DNA of 64,000 bases. It comes from DASQHW01 sp963837155 (GTDB lineage: Bacteria > Actinomycetota > Acidimicrobiia > IMCC26256 > PALSA-610). The translations under genes were made by a program, and so were the position numbers. Position 1 is the first letter of the stretch. Every line of letters begins with the position of its first letter. Positions 34,457-42,824 of this stretch are shown in pieces. The DNA lies in contig CAWIMB010000001.1 of NCBI GenBank assembly GCA_963837155.1, positions 558,001-622,000 on the forward strand, written 5' to 3'. Under the pieces are notes generated by a model. That model saw nothing but the letters and a program-made list of their open reading frames with translations, made no database searches and was not told the DNA's origin.

Positions 34457-35122
34457 TCACGTCTTCCGGGAGCCCTCCATGTGCACGAAGCGCGGATGCG
34501 CACGGCCGTGCCCCAGCTTGCGCGCCCACGTCGTCGGCAGTGCGCTTGTTTCGTCGGCCGACAGGTACCGGGCGGCGTCGAGCTCGATGCCGGCACGCGC
34601 GAATCCCGGCGCGACCACCTCGGTCACGTACTCGGGCGTCGGCACCCGAAGGTGCTCGTAGCGGGCGGGCGTCGACTCCACCCAGATCTCGCCATTCAAC
34701 GTGATCTGGACGCGCGCGCCCGGGCGGCCCAATGCCGCCAGCCCATCGAGCACATCGACGTCGGCGAGCACGATGCCCTCGAGCAGCCGACCCCACGGGA
34801 GGATGACGTGCACCTCGTCGGCGATGCCGTGCAGTTCGTCGGGGAGCGCCTCGACGGCGGCCCGCACGAACACCACGTTGGCGCGACCACCCTTTGCGGG
34901 TTTGCGCAACGCCTTGTGCGCGGTCTCGCCCATCGGCTCGTCGAGCGCGTCGACACCGATGACGAGCCATTCCGGATGCGCCGACGCCTGCGCGTACGCG
35001 TACCGCCCGTCGCCCGTACCGGCATCGACGATCGTGCGCTCGGCCGCCGCGCGCAACGCGGAAAGTTCGGCGCCGTCCATCGTGGTCGTCCGGTGCTTCC
35101 CGATGACGCGCGTGAGCGTCAC
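34457..35122 (-). CDS. NpmA/KamB-like 16S rRNA (adenine-1408-N1) methyltransferase
   Basis: 221 residues with IVDAGTGDGRYAYA (SAM site), LVIGVDALDEPM and LRKPAKGGRANVVFVRAA. Two tryptophans, in VILPWGRLLEG (about W110) and PTTWARKLGHGR (about W199), occupy the positions that stack on A1408 in NpmA. The resemblance to NpmA/KamB is strong along the whole length. That family methylates A1408 and gives aminoglycoside resistance in known members; a housekeeping role is equally possible here. The start overlaps the upstream rsmI-like stop by 4 bp, making an rRNA-methylation operon. Confidence 0.8.
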   Translation of the reverse strand: MTLTRVIGKHRTTTMDGAELSALRAAAERTIVDAGTGDGRYAYAQASAHPEWLVIGVDALDEPMGETAHKALRKPAKGGRANVVFVRAAVEALPDELHGIADEVHVILPWGRLLEGIVLADVDVLDGLAALGRPGARVQITLNGEIWVESTPARYEHLRVPTPEYVTEVVAPGFARAGIELDAARYLSADETSALPTTWARKLGHGRAHPRFVHMEGSRKT

Positions 35123-36366
35123 TGCTTGTCCGCGAGGGCGAGCACGCGGGCGTACGCCTCCTTGCGACTCACGCCGGGCAGCTCGGCGAGCGCGTGGGCG
35201 ATCGTCCTACTTGTGACGCCCTGCGCGAGCAGTGCGCGCACGAGGCGGTCGAGTTGCTCATTCGCATCCGCGTCGACGACGGCTTCGGCGCCCGCGGGCG
35301 GCGCCACCACCAGGGTGAACTCGCCGCGGGCGTCCTCATCGGCGAGGGTCGCGGCCAGGTCGCGCGCCGATCCCCGCCGAAACTCTTCGAACACTTTGGT
35401 GACCTCGCGGCCCGCGCACACTTGCCACTCGGGAGAAACGGCTGCGAGATCGGCGAGCAACGCTCCGACGCGGTGAGGCGCCTCGTGGAGCACGAACGTC
35501 TCCCGCCGCTCCGTCAACTGGCGCATCTCCGCCTGACGCGCCGCCGACCGGCGGGGCAAGAACCCGACGTAGGTGAACCGATCGATCGCGAGTCCGGACG
35601 CGCTCAAGACTGCGAGCAGCGACGACGGACCCGGCACCGGACTCACGTCGAACCCGGCGTCGAGCGCGCGGCTGACGACGACGTAGCCGGGATCGCTGAA
35701 CAACGGCGTACCGGCGTCGCTGACCAGCGCCACGCGCGCGCCGGCGGCAAGGTGCGCGACCGCATCGTCGCTACGGGTCGCTTCGTTGTGGTCGTGGTAG
35801 CTCACGATCGACGCTCGCACGCGCAGGCCGGCCCGTTTCGCGAGATCGCGGAACCGCCGCGTGTCCTCGGCGAGCACGACGTCCGCGGCTTCGAGTACGC
35901 GACGTGCGCGCGGCGCAAGATCATCGTCGTTGCCGATCGGCACTGCGACGACGAACAAGACGCCGCGACGATCGCCGCGGCCGAGCTCGCGCACGGTGAC
36001 GTCGAGCACGGCCGTCGGGTCGGTCAGCGCGTGTACCAGTGGCCGCGCGATGTCGGCTGCGGTCTTGCTCGAGTCGCCTGCGAAAGTACGTCCGCGCAAT
36101 GCCGGCCCACGGCGGAACACCAGCGAGTCATCGCCGAGAAAGAACGGCGTCACTGTCGCTTCGAACGTGTCGGTGAACTGACCGCACTCGAGCGTGACTT
36201 CCACATCGCCCCACAGCGCGAGCAATGCGGCGTCGTCGTGGTCACTGTCGACGCCGAGCACACACGTGGCGCGCCGCGTCACCTGGTCATCTCGGGTGAG
36301 CTCCAGCGTCTTGTCGTGCGTACCGGCGATGGCGGCATGGCCGCGGCAACGGAACGACACCGGCAC
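35119..36366 (-). CDS. rsmI: DUF371 domain fused to RsmI-type 16S rRNA (cytidine-1402-2'-O)-methyltransferase
   Basis: 415 residues in two parts. Residues 1-125 are DUF371-like (RCRGHAAIAGTHDKTLELTR, VFRRGPALRGRTFAGDSSKT), a domain known mainly from archaea as a stand-alone protein. Residues about 130-410 are RsmI: VLEAADVVLAEDTRRFRDLA, VALVSDAGTPLFSDPGYVV, VPGPSSLLAVLSASGLAIDR and FVLHEAPHRVGALLADLA. RsmI adds a 2'-O-methyl to C1402 in the ribosomal P site. Bacterial RsmI is usually about 280 aa, so the N-terminal extension is an unusual fusion. Coupled to the NpmA-like gene by a 4-bp overlap. Confidence 0.88.
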   Translation of the reverse strand: MPVSFRCRGHAAIAGTHDKTLELTRDDQVTRRATCVLGVDSDHDDAALLALWGDVEVTLECGQFTDTFEATVTPFFLGDDSLVFRRGPALRGRTFAGDSSKTAADIARPLVHALTDPTAVLDVTVRELGRGDRRGVLFVVAVPIGNDDDLAPRARRVLEAADVVLAEDTRRFRDLAKRAGLRVRASIVSYHDHNEATRSDDAVAHLAAGARVALVSDAGTPLFSDPGYVVVSRALDAGFDVSPVPGPSSLLAVLSASGLAIDRFTYVGFLPRRSAARQAEMRQLTERRETFVLHEAPHRVGALLADLAAVSPEWQVCAGREVTKVFEEFRRGSARDLAATLADEDARGEFTLVVAPPAGAEAVVDADANEQLDRLVRALLAQGVTSRTIAHALAELPGVSRKEAYARVLALADKQ

Positions 36367-36425
36367 GGCGTCAACCTACTGTCAGGGAGCTTGTGGGCGG
36401 CCGTCCGGGGTGCCACCCTGGTGCG

Positions 36426-37592
36426 GTGACCGACCTCGCTGCCAACGCCATCCTGTCGCGCATCGGGACCGAGGCGCGAACGTTCGCACGCAACGACCTG
36501 TTCAACAGTCCCACGCTCGAGCGCTTCATCGCCGGGCTCGCACAGGTGATGGGAACAGCTGGCTATACGCAGCTCGACGCGCCGGGAGCAGACACGAACG
36601 TCGTCCTGCACGCGGTCGATGCGACCGCGGCCCGCCCGTACCGGCGCAAGGCGGCACCGACATTCGTTATCGGCATCGCGGAGCTGCCGGAGCCACCCGA
36701 CCCCATCTTGCCCGTCGGGTATCCGTTGCTCCTGCACGCCCTCGCGAACCTGTGCGTGATGGTGAGCGACACACCCGAAGGGTTGGCCGTTCGCTTCGTC
36801 ACGCTCGAACAAGGCGTATACGGCGTCGGCCCCGGCCTGCCCGATGAAGAGCTCTTCGAGCAGGCCTTCACTCGCATCGAACCTCTCGCGTCATCACAAC
36901 TGGTGATCGCGAACGACTTCGTCACCGACCTGCCGGAGCACTTGTGGAAGGGCGACGAGCAAACGGGGCAGATGTTGGCCGCGGGGCGCGCCCTCGATGC
37001 GCTCGACCTGTTGCCGGCGCCGTTCCCGATCGATGACATCCTGAGCCCGCGCGACCTGCGCCACGTTCAACTGCTGTGGGGGATCGGCGGCCTGTCGTAC
37101 GGAAACGTCAGCGCGCGCTACCTCGGCGATGATCTGCACGGTGTGCCCGACCATGACGGTCCCGTGTACTGGATGAGCGCGAGCGGTGTCGACAAGTCCG
37201 ATCTCCGGATGATCGGCGAGCACATCCTGCTCGTGCGCGGGTACGACCCCGAGCGCGACACGATGGTGCTGTCGGTACCGCCGGACGTGAAGACGCGGCG
37301 CGTTTCCGTCGACGCGATCGAGCATTGGATGATCTACCGCGAGCATCGTGAGGTCGGCGCGATCCTGCACGTGCACGGCTGGATCGACGGCACGGTTTCC
37401 ACCGAGGTCAACTACCCGTGCGGCACGTTGCAGCTGGCGGCGTCGGTCGCCGATCTCGTGCGCTGCGCACCCGATCCCTCGCGCGCAGTCGTCGGATTGC
37501 GCAACCACGGGCTGACGATCACCGGCCACAGCCTCGACGAGATCTTCGATCGCGTCGGCGCCGACATCGTGCCGCGCGTTCCCATGGAGTAA
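36426..37592 (+). CDS. Class II aldolase/adducin-domain protein with unknown N-terminal domain
   Basis: Started at GTG 36426 (TDLAANAILSRIG), divergent from rsmI. The N-terminal 200 residues are unrecognised. The C-terminal half is class II aldolase/adducin-like: LWGIGGLSYGNVSARYLGDD, VGAILHVHGWIDGT (HxH zinc ligands) and VVGLRNHGLTITGHSLDEIF (third His). Family enzymes cleave or epimerise sugar phosphates using zinc. The fusion partner and 388-aa length are atypical. Confidence 0.7.
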   Translation: MTDLAANAILSRIGTEARTFARNDLFNSPTLERFIAGLAQVMGTAGYTQLDAPGADTNVVLHAVDATAARPYRRKAAPTFVIGIAELPEPPDPILPVGYPLLLHALANLCVMVSDTPEGLAVRFVTLEQGVYGVGPGLPDEELFEQAFTRIEPLASSQLVIANDFVTDLPEHLWKGDEQTGQMLAAGRALDALDLLPAPFPIDDILSPRDLRHVQLLWGIGGLSYGNVSARYLGDDLHGVPDHDGPVYWMSASGVDKSDLRMIGEHILLVRGYDPERDTMVLSVPPDVKTRRVSVDAIEHWMIYREHREVGAILHVHGWIDGTVSTEVNYPCGTLQLAASVADLVRCAPDPSRAVVGLRNHGLTITGHSLDEIFDRVGADIVPRVPME

Positions 37593-37609
37593 CGCGCGGC
37601 AGACGCGAT

Positions 37610-38083
37610 CTACGGCGTCGCCACCGCCAGCACGTTCGCCTCGTGGTCGAGGAGCCAGCGCTTGTAGTCGAGCCCGAACGTGTACCCGCCGAGCGCGCCT
37701 CCGGTGCGCACCACGCGATGGCACGGCACAATCAGCGCGACCGGGTTGGAGGCATTCGCCATGCCGACCGCGCGCGACGCGCTCGGCCGCCCGACCCGGC
37801 GGGCCAGTTCCGCATACGAGATCGTCGATCCCGCCGGGATCTCGCGCAACCGCTTCCACACGTCGCGCTGAAACTCCGTGCCACCTTCGGGCTCGACCGT
37901 GATCGTGTCGAGCTCGTTGACATCGCCGTCGAAGTACGCGGCGAGCACGTCATGCACGCCGAACTGATCGCGACGCGCCGGCTGGGGCATCCGCACGAAC
38001 GTCGCGGCGCGCACCACGCCGTCTTCGATGACTGCGCGGAACGAGCCGAGGGGGAACTGCACTACTGCGGTGTCAGTGGTCAT
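37610..38083 (-). CDS. ogt: Methylated-DNA-[protein]-cysteine S-methyltransferase
   Basis: 157 residues with FQRDVWKRLREIPAGSTISY, AVGMANASNPVALIVPCHRV (PCHRV acceptor Cys) and GGYTFGLDYKRWLLDHE. This is a complete Ogt-type suicide repair protein that removes alkyl groups from O6-alkylguanine. It is divergent from the Ada/AlkA gene across a 92-bp gap holding a perfect 16-bp inverted repeat, so the two repair genes are probably co-regulated. Confidence 0.92.
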   Translation of the reverse strand: MTTDTAVVQFPLGSFRAVIEDGVVRAATFVRMPQPARRDQFGVHDVLAAYFDGDVNELDTITVEPEGGTEFQRDVWKRLREIPAGSTISYAELARRVGRPSASRAVGMANASNPVALIVPCHRVVRTGGALGGYTFGLDYKRWLLDHEANVLAVATP

Positions 38084-38108
38084 GGGTCCTTTCTACGCTG
38101 TACCTGCC

Positions 38109-38148
38109 AGACAGATCCGGACACGCGATCGGGTGTCCGGATCTGTCT
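38109..38148. promoter_or_regulatory. Perfect 16-bp inverted repeat between ogt and the Ada/AlkA gene
   Basis: AGACAGATCCGGACAC (38109-38124) and GTGTCCGGATCTGTCT (38133-38148) are exact reverse complements around GCGATCGG. It sits centrally between two divergent alkylation-repair genes and 26 nt from the Ada/AlkA ATG. It could be an operator for a shared regulator (perhaps the Ada-type HTH of the neighbouring protein) or a strong hairpin. Confidence 0.7.
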
Positions 38149-38174
38149 ACTTGTGATGACATAGAACGCAACAC

Positions 38175-39554
38175 ATGAGCCAGTTCACTGCCGTCGTCAC
38201 TACCGGGATCTACTGCCGGGCGGGGTGCCCGGGAACCCCGCTGCGCCGCAACACGCGGCCTTACGCGTACGCGGCCGCCGCCGAAGCGGCGGGGTTCCGG
38301 CCCTGCCTGCGGTGCCGTCCCGACCGGGAGCCGGATCCGGGCTGGGTCGACGCCCCCGAGCTCGTGTGCCGGGCGCTGCGCAGCATCGCCGACGGCGCCC
38401 TCGACGGCGCGACCGAAGACGAGCTCGCGGCGCGGCTCGGCGTGAGCGCGCGGCATCTCCGGCGCCTGTTCGATGCCCACGTTGGTGCCACACCCGCCGA
38501 GGTTGCACGGTCGCGCCGGGCACACTTCGCCCGCCGGCTCCTCGACGACACCGACCTTCCGGTCGCGCGCATCAGTGACGCGGCGGGGTTCAACAGCGTG
38601 CGCCAGATGAACCGCGTGATGAAGGACGTCTTCCATTTCACGCCCCAAGAACTGCGGGCCCGGCGGCGGGCCCCGGATCGTTGCGTGACCGATGGCGGCT
38701 TGGAGCTGCGCGCGCCGTACCGTCCCCCGCTTGCATGGGATGCGTTGCTCGGTTTCCTCGCGCCGCGTGCGATCCCGGGGGTCGAGGCCGTCGATCTCGA
38801 CGCGGGCGTGTACCGGCGCACCGTCGAGGTGGCCGGCGCGCCCGGCGTACTCGAAGTGTGGGACGAGCCCGAGCGCAACGCGCTCCGGCTGCGCGCCCAC
38901 CTTCCGGCCTTCGATGGGCTCGTCCACGTGGTCGCCGGCGTCCGGCGGCTGTTCGACCTCGACGCCGATCCGCAGACCATCGATCCCGTCCTCGCGCGCG
39001 ACCCCGCGCTACGGCCACTGGTGCGCGCTCGCCCCGGGCTGCGCGTGCCGGGCGCGATCGACCCGTTCGAGCTCGGCGTCCGCGCCGTGCTCGGCCAGCA
39101 GGTCTCGGTCGCGGCCGCGACCCGGCTCGCGGGCCGGCTCGTCATCGCCCACGGCCGGGCGGTGCCCGGCATCGAGCCCCTCGGCCTCACGCACCTCTTC
39201 CCAACGCCTCGCCGCCTGGCCCGGGCGGACCTCACGACCGCCGGCCTCCCCGCCGCCCGGGCCCGGGCGATCAACGAATTCGCGGCCGCAATCTCCTCAG
39301 GCCGGATCGATCTCGAGGTCGGCGCCGGCCTCGACCCGACCGTCGCCGCGCTCCGCGCCCTGCCCGGCTTCGGGGACTGGACCGCGCAGTACGTGGCAAT
39401 GCGGGGCTGCGGCGAACGCGATGCGCTCCCCACCCGTGACCTCGGCCTTCGTAAGACCCTCGGCGAAGACGTCGGACAGCGTGCCGAGGCGTGGCGCCCC
39501 TGGCGCGCGTACGGCGCGATGCATGTATGGTCCAACGGGTCTGAGAGGCACTGA
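38175..39554 (+). CDS. Ada-like regulator fused to AlkA-type 3-methyladenine DNA glycosylase
   Basis: 459 residues in three parts. An Ada metal-binding domain (TTGIYCRAGCP and FRPCLRCRPD, four Cys; the first is the methyl-acceptor position). An AraC-type HTH (about 60-165, ELAARLGVSARHLRRLFDAH). An AlkA glycosylase (about 170-455) with FELGVRAVLGQQVSVAAATR, ALPGFGDWTAQYVAMRG (HhH) and ALPTRDLGLRK (catalytic Asp). It starts close to the first conserved Ada residues, slightly shorter than usual. It removes alkylated bases and may act as sensor-activator for itself and ogt. Confidence 0.92.
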   Translation: MSQFTAVVTTGIYCRAGCPGTPLRRNTRPYAYAAAAEAAGFRPCLRCRPDREPDPGWVDAPELVCRALRSIADGALDGATEDELAARLGVSARHLRRLFDAHVGATPAEVARSRRAHFARRLLDDTDLPVARISDAAGFNSVRQMNRVMKDVFHFTPQELRARRRAPDRCVTDGGLELRAPYRPPLAWDALLGFLAPRAIPGVEAVDLDAGVYRRTVEVAGAPGVLEVWDEPERNALRLRAHLPAFDGLVHVVAGVRRLFDLDADPQTIDPVLARDPALRPLVRARPGLRVPGAIDPFELGVRAVLGQQVSVAAATRLAGRLVIAHGRAVPGIEPLGLTHLFPTPRRLARADLTTAGLPAARARAINEFAAAISSGRIDLEVGAGLDPTVAALRALPGFGDWTAQYVAMRGCGERDALPTRDLGLRKTLGEDVGQRAEAWRPWRAYGAMHVWSNGSERH

Positions 39555-39832
39555 TTGCCCCCCATGTGAAAGCCTCGCGAAGGCACGTTTTCCCTGGTCA
39601 GAGCCGATATTCCAACTCGACATCGGGGTATGGATCCGGTACGCTCAAGGACCGGCTCCGGCCGGTGCCCGTCCGCCGTTTCTCCCCCCAGCACTTCCTC
39701 AGCCTTGGGGAACAACCTCCCGGGGCGCCGGCGTTTCCCATGGTGCTCGCCCTTTGGGGCCGTCCGGCCGATATTGATCGTACGAAGAGATCGCAAGGCC
39801 AGTTCCACTGCTCGACCGTTGAAAGTGAAGCA

Positions 39833-40786
39833 ATGCCCGCGAAGCACGTGAAGGCACGCCGCGAAGACCGTGACTACGAGGACCTCGTCCGTCTCTACCT
39901 CGAGGACGTCGGTCGACACGACCTCCTCACCAAGGACGACGAGATCCGCCTCGCGCAGGCGATCGAAGGCGGTGTTGCTGCGCGAACCCAACTCGAGACC
40001 GCCAAGAAGCTGACGCCGACACAGCGGCGCCAGCTTCGTCGCTCCATCCGTCAGGGTGAAGAGGCGCACCGGCAGTTCGTGAACTCGAACCTGCGGCTGG
40101 TCGTGTCGATCGCGAAGAAGTACCAGAGCTCGGGTCTGCCCCTCCTCGACATTGTTCAGGAAGGCAACCTCGGTCTCATCCACGCGGTTGACAAGTTCGA
40201 CTGGCGCAAGGGCTTCAAGTTCTCGACGTACGCGACCTGGTGGATCCGACAGGCGATCCAGCGCGGCATCGCGAACTCGGCCCGTGTGATCCGGCTCCCC
40301 GTCCACGCCGGCGACATGCTCACCGCGCTGCTCAAGCTCCGCGCCCAGCTCGAGGGCACGCTCGGCCGTACGCCGACGCTGGCCGAGCTGGCAAGCGAGG
40401 CCGAGCTCCCGCTCGAGAAGGTCGTCGAGGTGCTGCGGTATGCAGTCGACACGGTCTCGCTCGACGAGCCCGTGCGCGACGACGGCGACGCCGAGCTCGG
40501 CGACTTCGTCGAGGACCGCAACGCAGTCGCTCCGTTCGACCACGCGGCGACGAGCCTGCTGCCGAACGAGGTGGCCAAGGTTCTGTCGGTGCTCGACGAG
40601 CGCGAGCGCACGATCCTGACGCTGCGCTTCGGCCTCGACGGCGGCGGCGAACGCACGCTCGAGGAGGTGGCCGAGCACTTCGGCCTCACCCGCGAGCGCA
40701 TCCGTCAGATCGAGGCTCGGGCCATGTCGAAGCTGCGGCACCCGTCCGCCGACGTCGGCGCCCGCGAGCTCCTCGAAGCCGTCTAA
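39833..40786 (+). CDS. Sigma-70 family RNA polymerase sigma factor (group 1/2, RpoD/SigB-like)
   Basis: Start ATG 39833, with GAAAGTGAAG upstream, placed before AKHVKARREDRDYEDLVRLY. 317 residues: region 1.2 (LVRLYLEDVGRHDLLTKDDE), region 2 (NLRLVVSIAKKYQSSGLPLL, GFKFSTYATWWIRQAIQRG), region 3 (TPTLAELASEAELP) and region 4 (ERTLEEVAEHFGLTRERIRQ). It lacks the long region 1.1 of a full RpoD, so it could be a group 2 sigma. The 278-bp upstream gap has AT pockets (GCCGATATTGATCGTACG) but no assignable promoter or other gene. Confidence 0.92.
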   Translation: MPAKHVKARREDRDYEDLVRLYLEDVGRHDLLTKDDEIRLAQAIEGGVAARTQLETAKKLTPTQRRQLRRSIRQGEEAHRQFVNSNLRLVVSIAKKYQSSGLPLLDIVQEGNLGLIHAVDKFDWRKGFKFSTYATWWIRQAIQRGIANSARVIRLPVHAGDMLTALLKLRAQLEGTLGRTPTLAELASEAELPLEKVVEVLRYAVDTVSLDEPVRDDGDAELGDFVEDRNAVAPFDHAATSLLPNEVAKVLSVLDERERTILTLRFGLDGGGERTLEEVAEHFGLTRERIRQIEARAMSKLRHPSADVGARELLEAV

Positions 40787-41226
40787 CCCGCATTCTCAGA
40801 GCGAACCTGCGTTACCGAGGTGTCTCTCAGACACCTGCGTGACGCAGGTTCGTTCGCGTCTGGGCTACGCGGCCGCCGGGACCGCGTCTCGCGACGGCCG
40901 CCGTGCCGGGCACGAACCACCGCCACGCCGCCCACGAGCAACGCGATCGCGCCGAGCCCGCCCCCGCTGAGGAGCAAGCGGTGCCGGCTCTCGTCGACGC
41001 AAGCACCCGCGTCCGGTTCGCTGAACTCGTCGGCGCCGCCCACGGAGTCGTGACGCAGCGCGTCGACGATCGCGACGCACGTGTGCCCGACGTCGCTGCC
41101 GGCGGTGAAGCCCGTCAGCGAGGGCCACAGCGCGACCGACGAGAGGCAACCGACGGCGAAGATCACGAGGATCCGTCTGTAGAAGCGGCGGTGGCCCGCA
41201 TCGTCGTCCCGGGCAGGGTCGAACAC
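40783..41226 (-). CDS. Small two-helix membrane protein
   Basis: 147 residues, unrecognised. FYRRILVIFAVGCLSSVAL and LLLSGGGLGAIALLVGGVAV are two transmembrane helices. The loop between them carries two Cys (VGHTCVAIVDAL, DAGACVDESRH) and may be disulfide-bonded outside the cell. The C-terminus is Arg-rich and overlaps both the sigma-factor stop (4 bp) and the hairpin at 40802-40852, so the true gene may end inside the terminator. Convergent with the sigma gene. Confidence 0.55.
   Translation of the reverse strand: MFDPARDDDAGHRRFYRRILVIFAVGCLSSVALWPSLTGFTAGSDVGHTCVAIVDALRHDSVGGADEFSEPDAGACVDESRHRLLLSGGGLGAIALLVGGVAVVRARHGGRRETRSRRPRSPDANEPASRRCLRDTSVTQVRSENAG
40802..40852. terminator. Bidirectional two-stem hairpin after the sigma-factor gene
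   Basis: An outer perfect 11-bp stem CGAACCTGCGT (40802-40812) / ACGCAGGTTCG (40842-40852) encloses an inner perfect 8-bp stem AGGTGTCT (40818-40825) / AGACACCT (40829-40836) with a 3-nt loop. It lies 16 nt after the sigma stop in a convergent gap. There is no U-tract, as usual in high-GC actinobacteria. Confidence 0.65.
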
Positions 41227-41262
41227 GCGCCCTTCATCGGCCGCGCCCGCTACGGGCCTGAA

Positions 41263-42027
41263 TCAGGCGTCCGAAAAGCGGTCGAGCAGCTGGGCGAGGG
41301 CGGCGTCGGTGCCGGCCTGCGGGAGCGATGCGCCGCCGTCGACGACGATCGTCTGGCCGGTGATGTAACTCGCCCGATCGGACACGAGGAAAAGGATCAC
41401 CTCGGCCACTTCATTGGCTTCGCCGATGCGCCCGAGCGGAAGCGCATCGGCGATCGGGGCGAACGCGTCGGGAAGCTCGTCCCACACTGCGGTCAGCGGC
41501 GTGCGCACGTGACCGGGTGCGACGCAGTTCACGCGCACGGTCGGCCCGTATTCGAGTGCGCCGCTCTTGGTGAGCGCGATCACGCCGGCCTTGGCCGCCG
41601 AGTACGCGGCTTCGTTGCGCGTCGGCATCAGTCCCGAGAGCGACGCGTTGTTGACGATCGATCCGCCGCCCGACGCGAGCATGCGCGGGATCGCAGCCCG
41701 CATGCCGTTGTACGTGCCGGTCAGGTTCACGTCGATGAGGCGGTGCCACAACTTCTCGTCGACCGTGTGCATCGGGCGCAGATCGCCGGTGCCCGCGTTG
41801 TTGACGAGCACATCGAGCCGGCCGACCGCGTCGGCAAACTCGTTGACGGCACGCGTTACCGCGTCGCTGTCACGGACGTCGACTTCGTACATGTACGCAC
41901 CGTCCGCTGCCGCCCGATCGAGCACGCCGACGGTGGCGCCGTGTTCCGCGAACAGCTGCGCGGTCGCGGCTCCGATGCCTGACGTTCCACCGGTGACGAG
42001 CGCGGCTCGTCCTTCGAGGTCACCCAC
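41263..42027 (-). CDS. Short-chain dehydrogenase/reductase (SDR)
   Basis: 254 residues. ALVTGGTSGIGAATAQLFA is the nucleotide-binding TGxxxGIG. DVLVNNAGTGDLRPMHTV, GSIVNNASLSGLMPTRNEAA, YSAAKAGVIALTKSGALEYG (catalytic Tyr/Lys) and ITGQTIVVDGGASLP complete a classical SDR. Asp at the end of the second strand (GVLDRA) favours NAD(H). The catalytic Ser is in the NNASLSG segment. The gene follows the GAF-type gene by 22 nt on the same strand. Substrate unknown. Confidence 0.9.
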   Translation of the reverse strand: MGDLEGRAALVTGGTSGIGAATAQLFAEHGATVGVLDRAAADGAYMYEVDVRDSDAVTRAVNEFADAVGRLDVLVNNAGTGDLRPMHTVDEKLWHRLIDVNLTGTYNGMRAAIPRMLASGGGSIVNNASLSGLMPTRNEAAYSAAKAGVIALTKSGALEYGPTVRVNCVAPGHVRTPLTAVWDELPDAFAPIADALPLGRIGEANEVAEVILFLVSDRASYITGQTIVVDGGASLPQAGTDAALAQLLDRFSDA

Positions 42028-42048
42028 AGGCGGCGAAGCTACCGCCGT

Positions 42049-42768
42049 TCAGGAGAGCGCCGCGATTGCTCCACGGGCGAACGCGTCGACGAGCGCGGCA
42101 TCGACGGGCTGGTACAAGTCCCCCTTGGGCGACACTGCCTCGAGCACGGCGACGATGTCGTCGCGCCGCCACAACGGCACGGCGAGCACGGTGCGGCCCG
42201 CCGCCTCTTTGCGGACGGGCGCGCCCACCCGCATCGCCTCGATCGCGGCCGCGCCGTCGTCGGTGATGGGATGCCCGGGAACGAGCTCGCGCTCGGCCGC
42301 GATCGGCACCTCGCCCGAAGGGCCGACCAGCCGTACGCGCGTGCAATCGGCGGGCAACACGTCGGCCAGCGCCGCTGCGAGCCGGCCCGCGCTGCGGCCG
42401 ACCCCCTCCCGCAGGTCCAGCAGCTCCTTGTCGCTGGCCAGCGCGCCCGAGTACATGAGCTCGCCGGCGACGACGAGCGTGATGCGCCGCGAGTCGCCGC
42501 GCAGCAACGCGAGGCGGCGGAGATGACGGTCCTGTTCGATCGCGTACATCCCGAAGCCGCCGGCCAGCGCGACCGCGCAGATCTGCAGCACTCCGGACGA
42601 CGCGAACACAGCGAACAGCGCCACGAAGCCGCACGCGAGCATGACGCCCGCGATCTGCAGGCGCCGGTGCGCGATCGCGCGGTCGGTCAATGGCTGGTCG
42701 GTCGGCAGTCCGACCGAGCGCTCCTCTCGGGCAATCTCACGATCGAGTGTGGTGACGGTTGCCGGCAT
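42049..42768 (-). CDS. Membrane-anchored GAF-like protein
   Basis: Start ATG 42768, with GGGGGGAGCC directly upstream. 239 residues. Two N-terminal transmembrane helices (IAGVMLACGFVALFAVFASS and LQICAVALAGGFGMYAIEQ) are followed by a helical linker and a GAF-like domain with GAPVRKEAAGRTVLAVPLWR and DDIVAVLEAVSPKGDLYQP. The GAF fold (VLAVPLxxxxxxxGVLE pattern) binds small molecules or cyclic nucleotides. No output domain is attached. Probably cotranscribed with the SDR gene. Confidence 0.65.
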   Translation of the reverse strand: MPATVTTLDREIAREERSVGLPTDQPLTDRAIAHRRLQIAGVMLACGFVALFAVFASSGVLQICAVALAGGFGMYAIEQDRHLRRLALLRGDSRRITLVVAGELMYSGALASDKELLDLREGVGRSAGRLAAALADVLPADCTRVRLVGPSGEVPIAAERELVPGHPITDDGAAAIEAMRVGAPVRKEAAGRTVLAVPLWRRDDIVAVLEAVSPKGDLYQPVDAALVDAFARGAIAALS

Positions 42769-42824
42769 GGCTCCCCCCTCCTGGTGCCCCGGTCCGTTTC
42801 CAACTACATCGAGCAAATGGCGCC

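Noticed and set aside
38261..40741. 826-residue open frame antisense to the Ada/AlkA and sigma-factor genes
   Set aside because: High-GC shadow frame: low-complexity Arg/Ala/Ser composition, no domains, and both plus-strand genes have clear conserved motifs.
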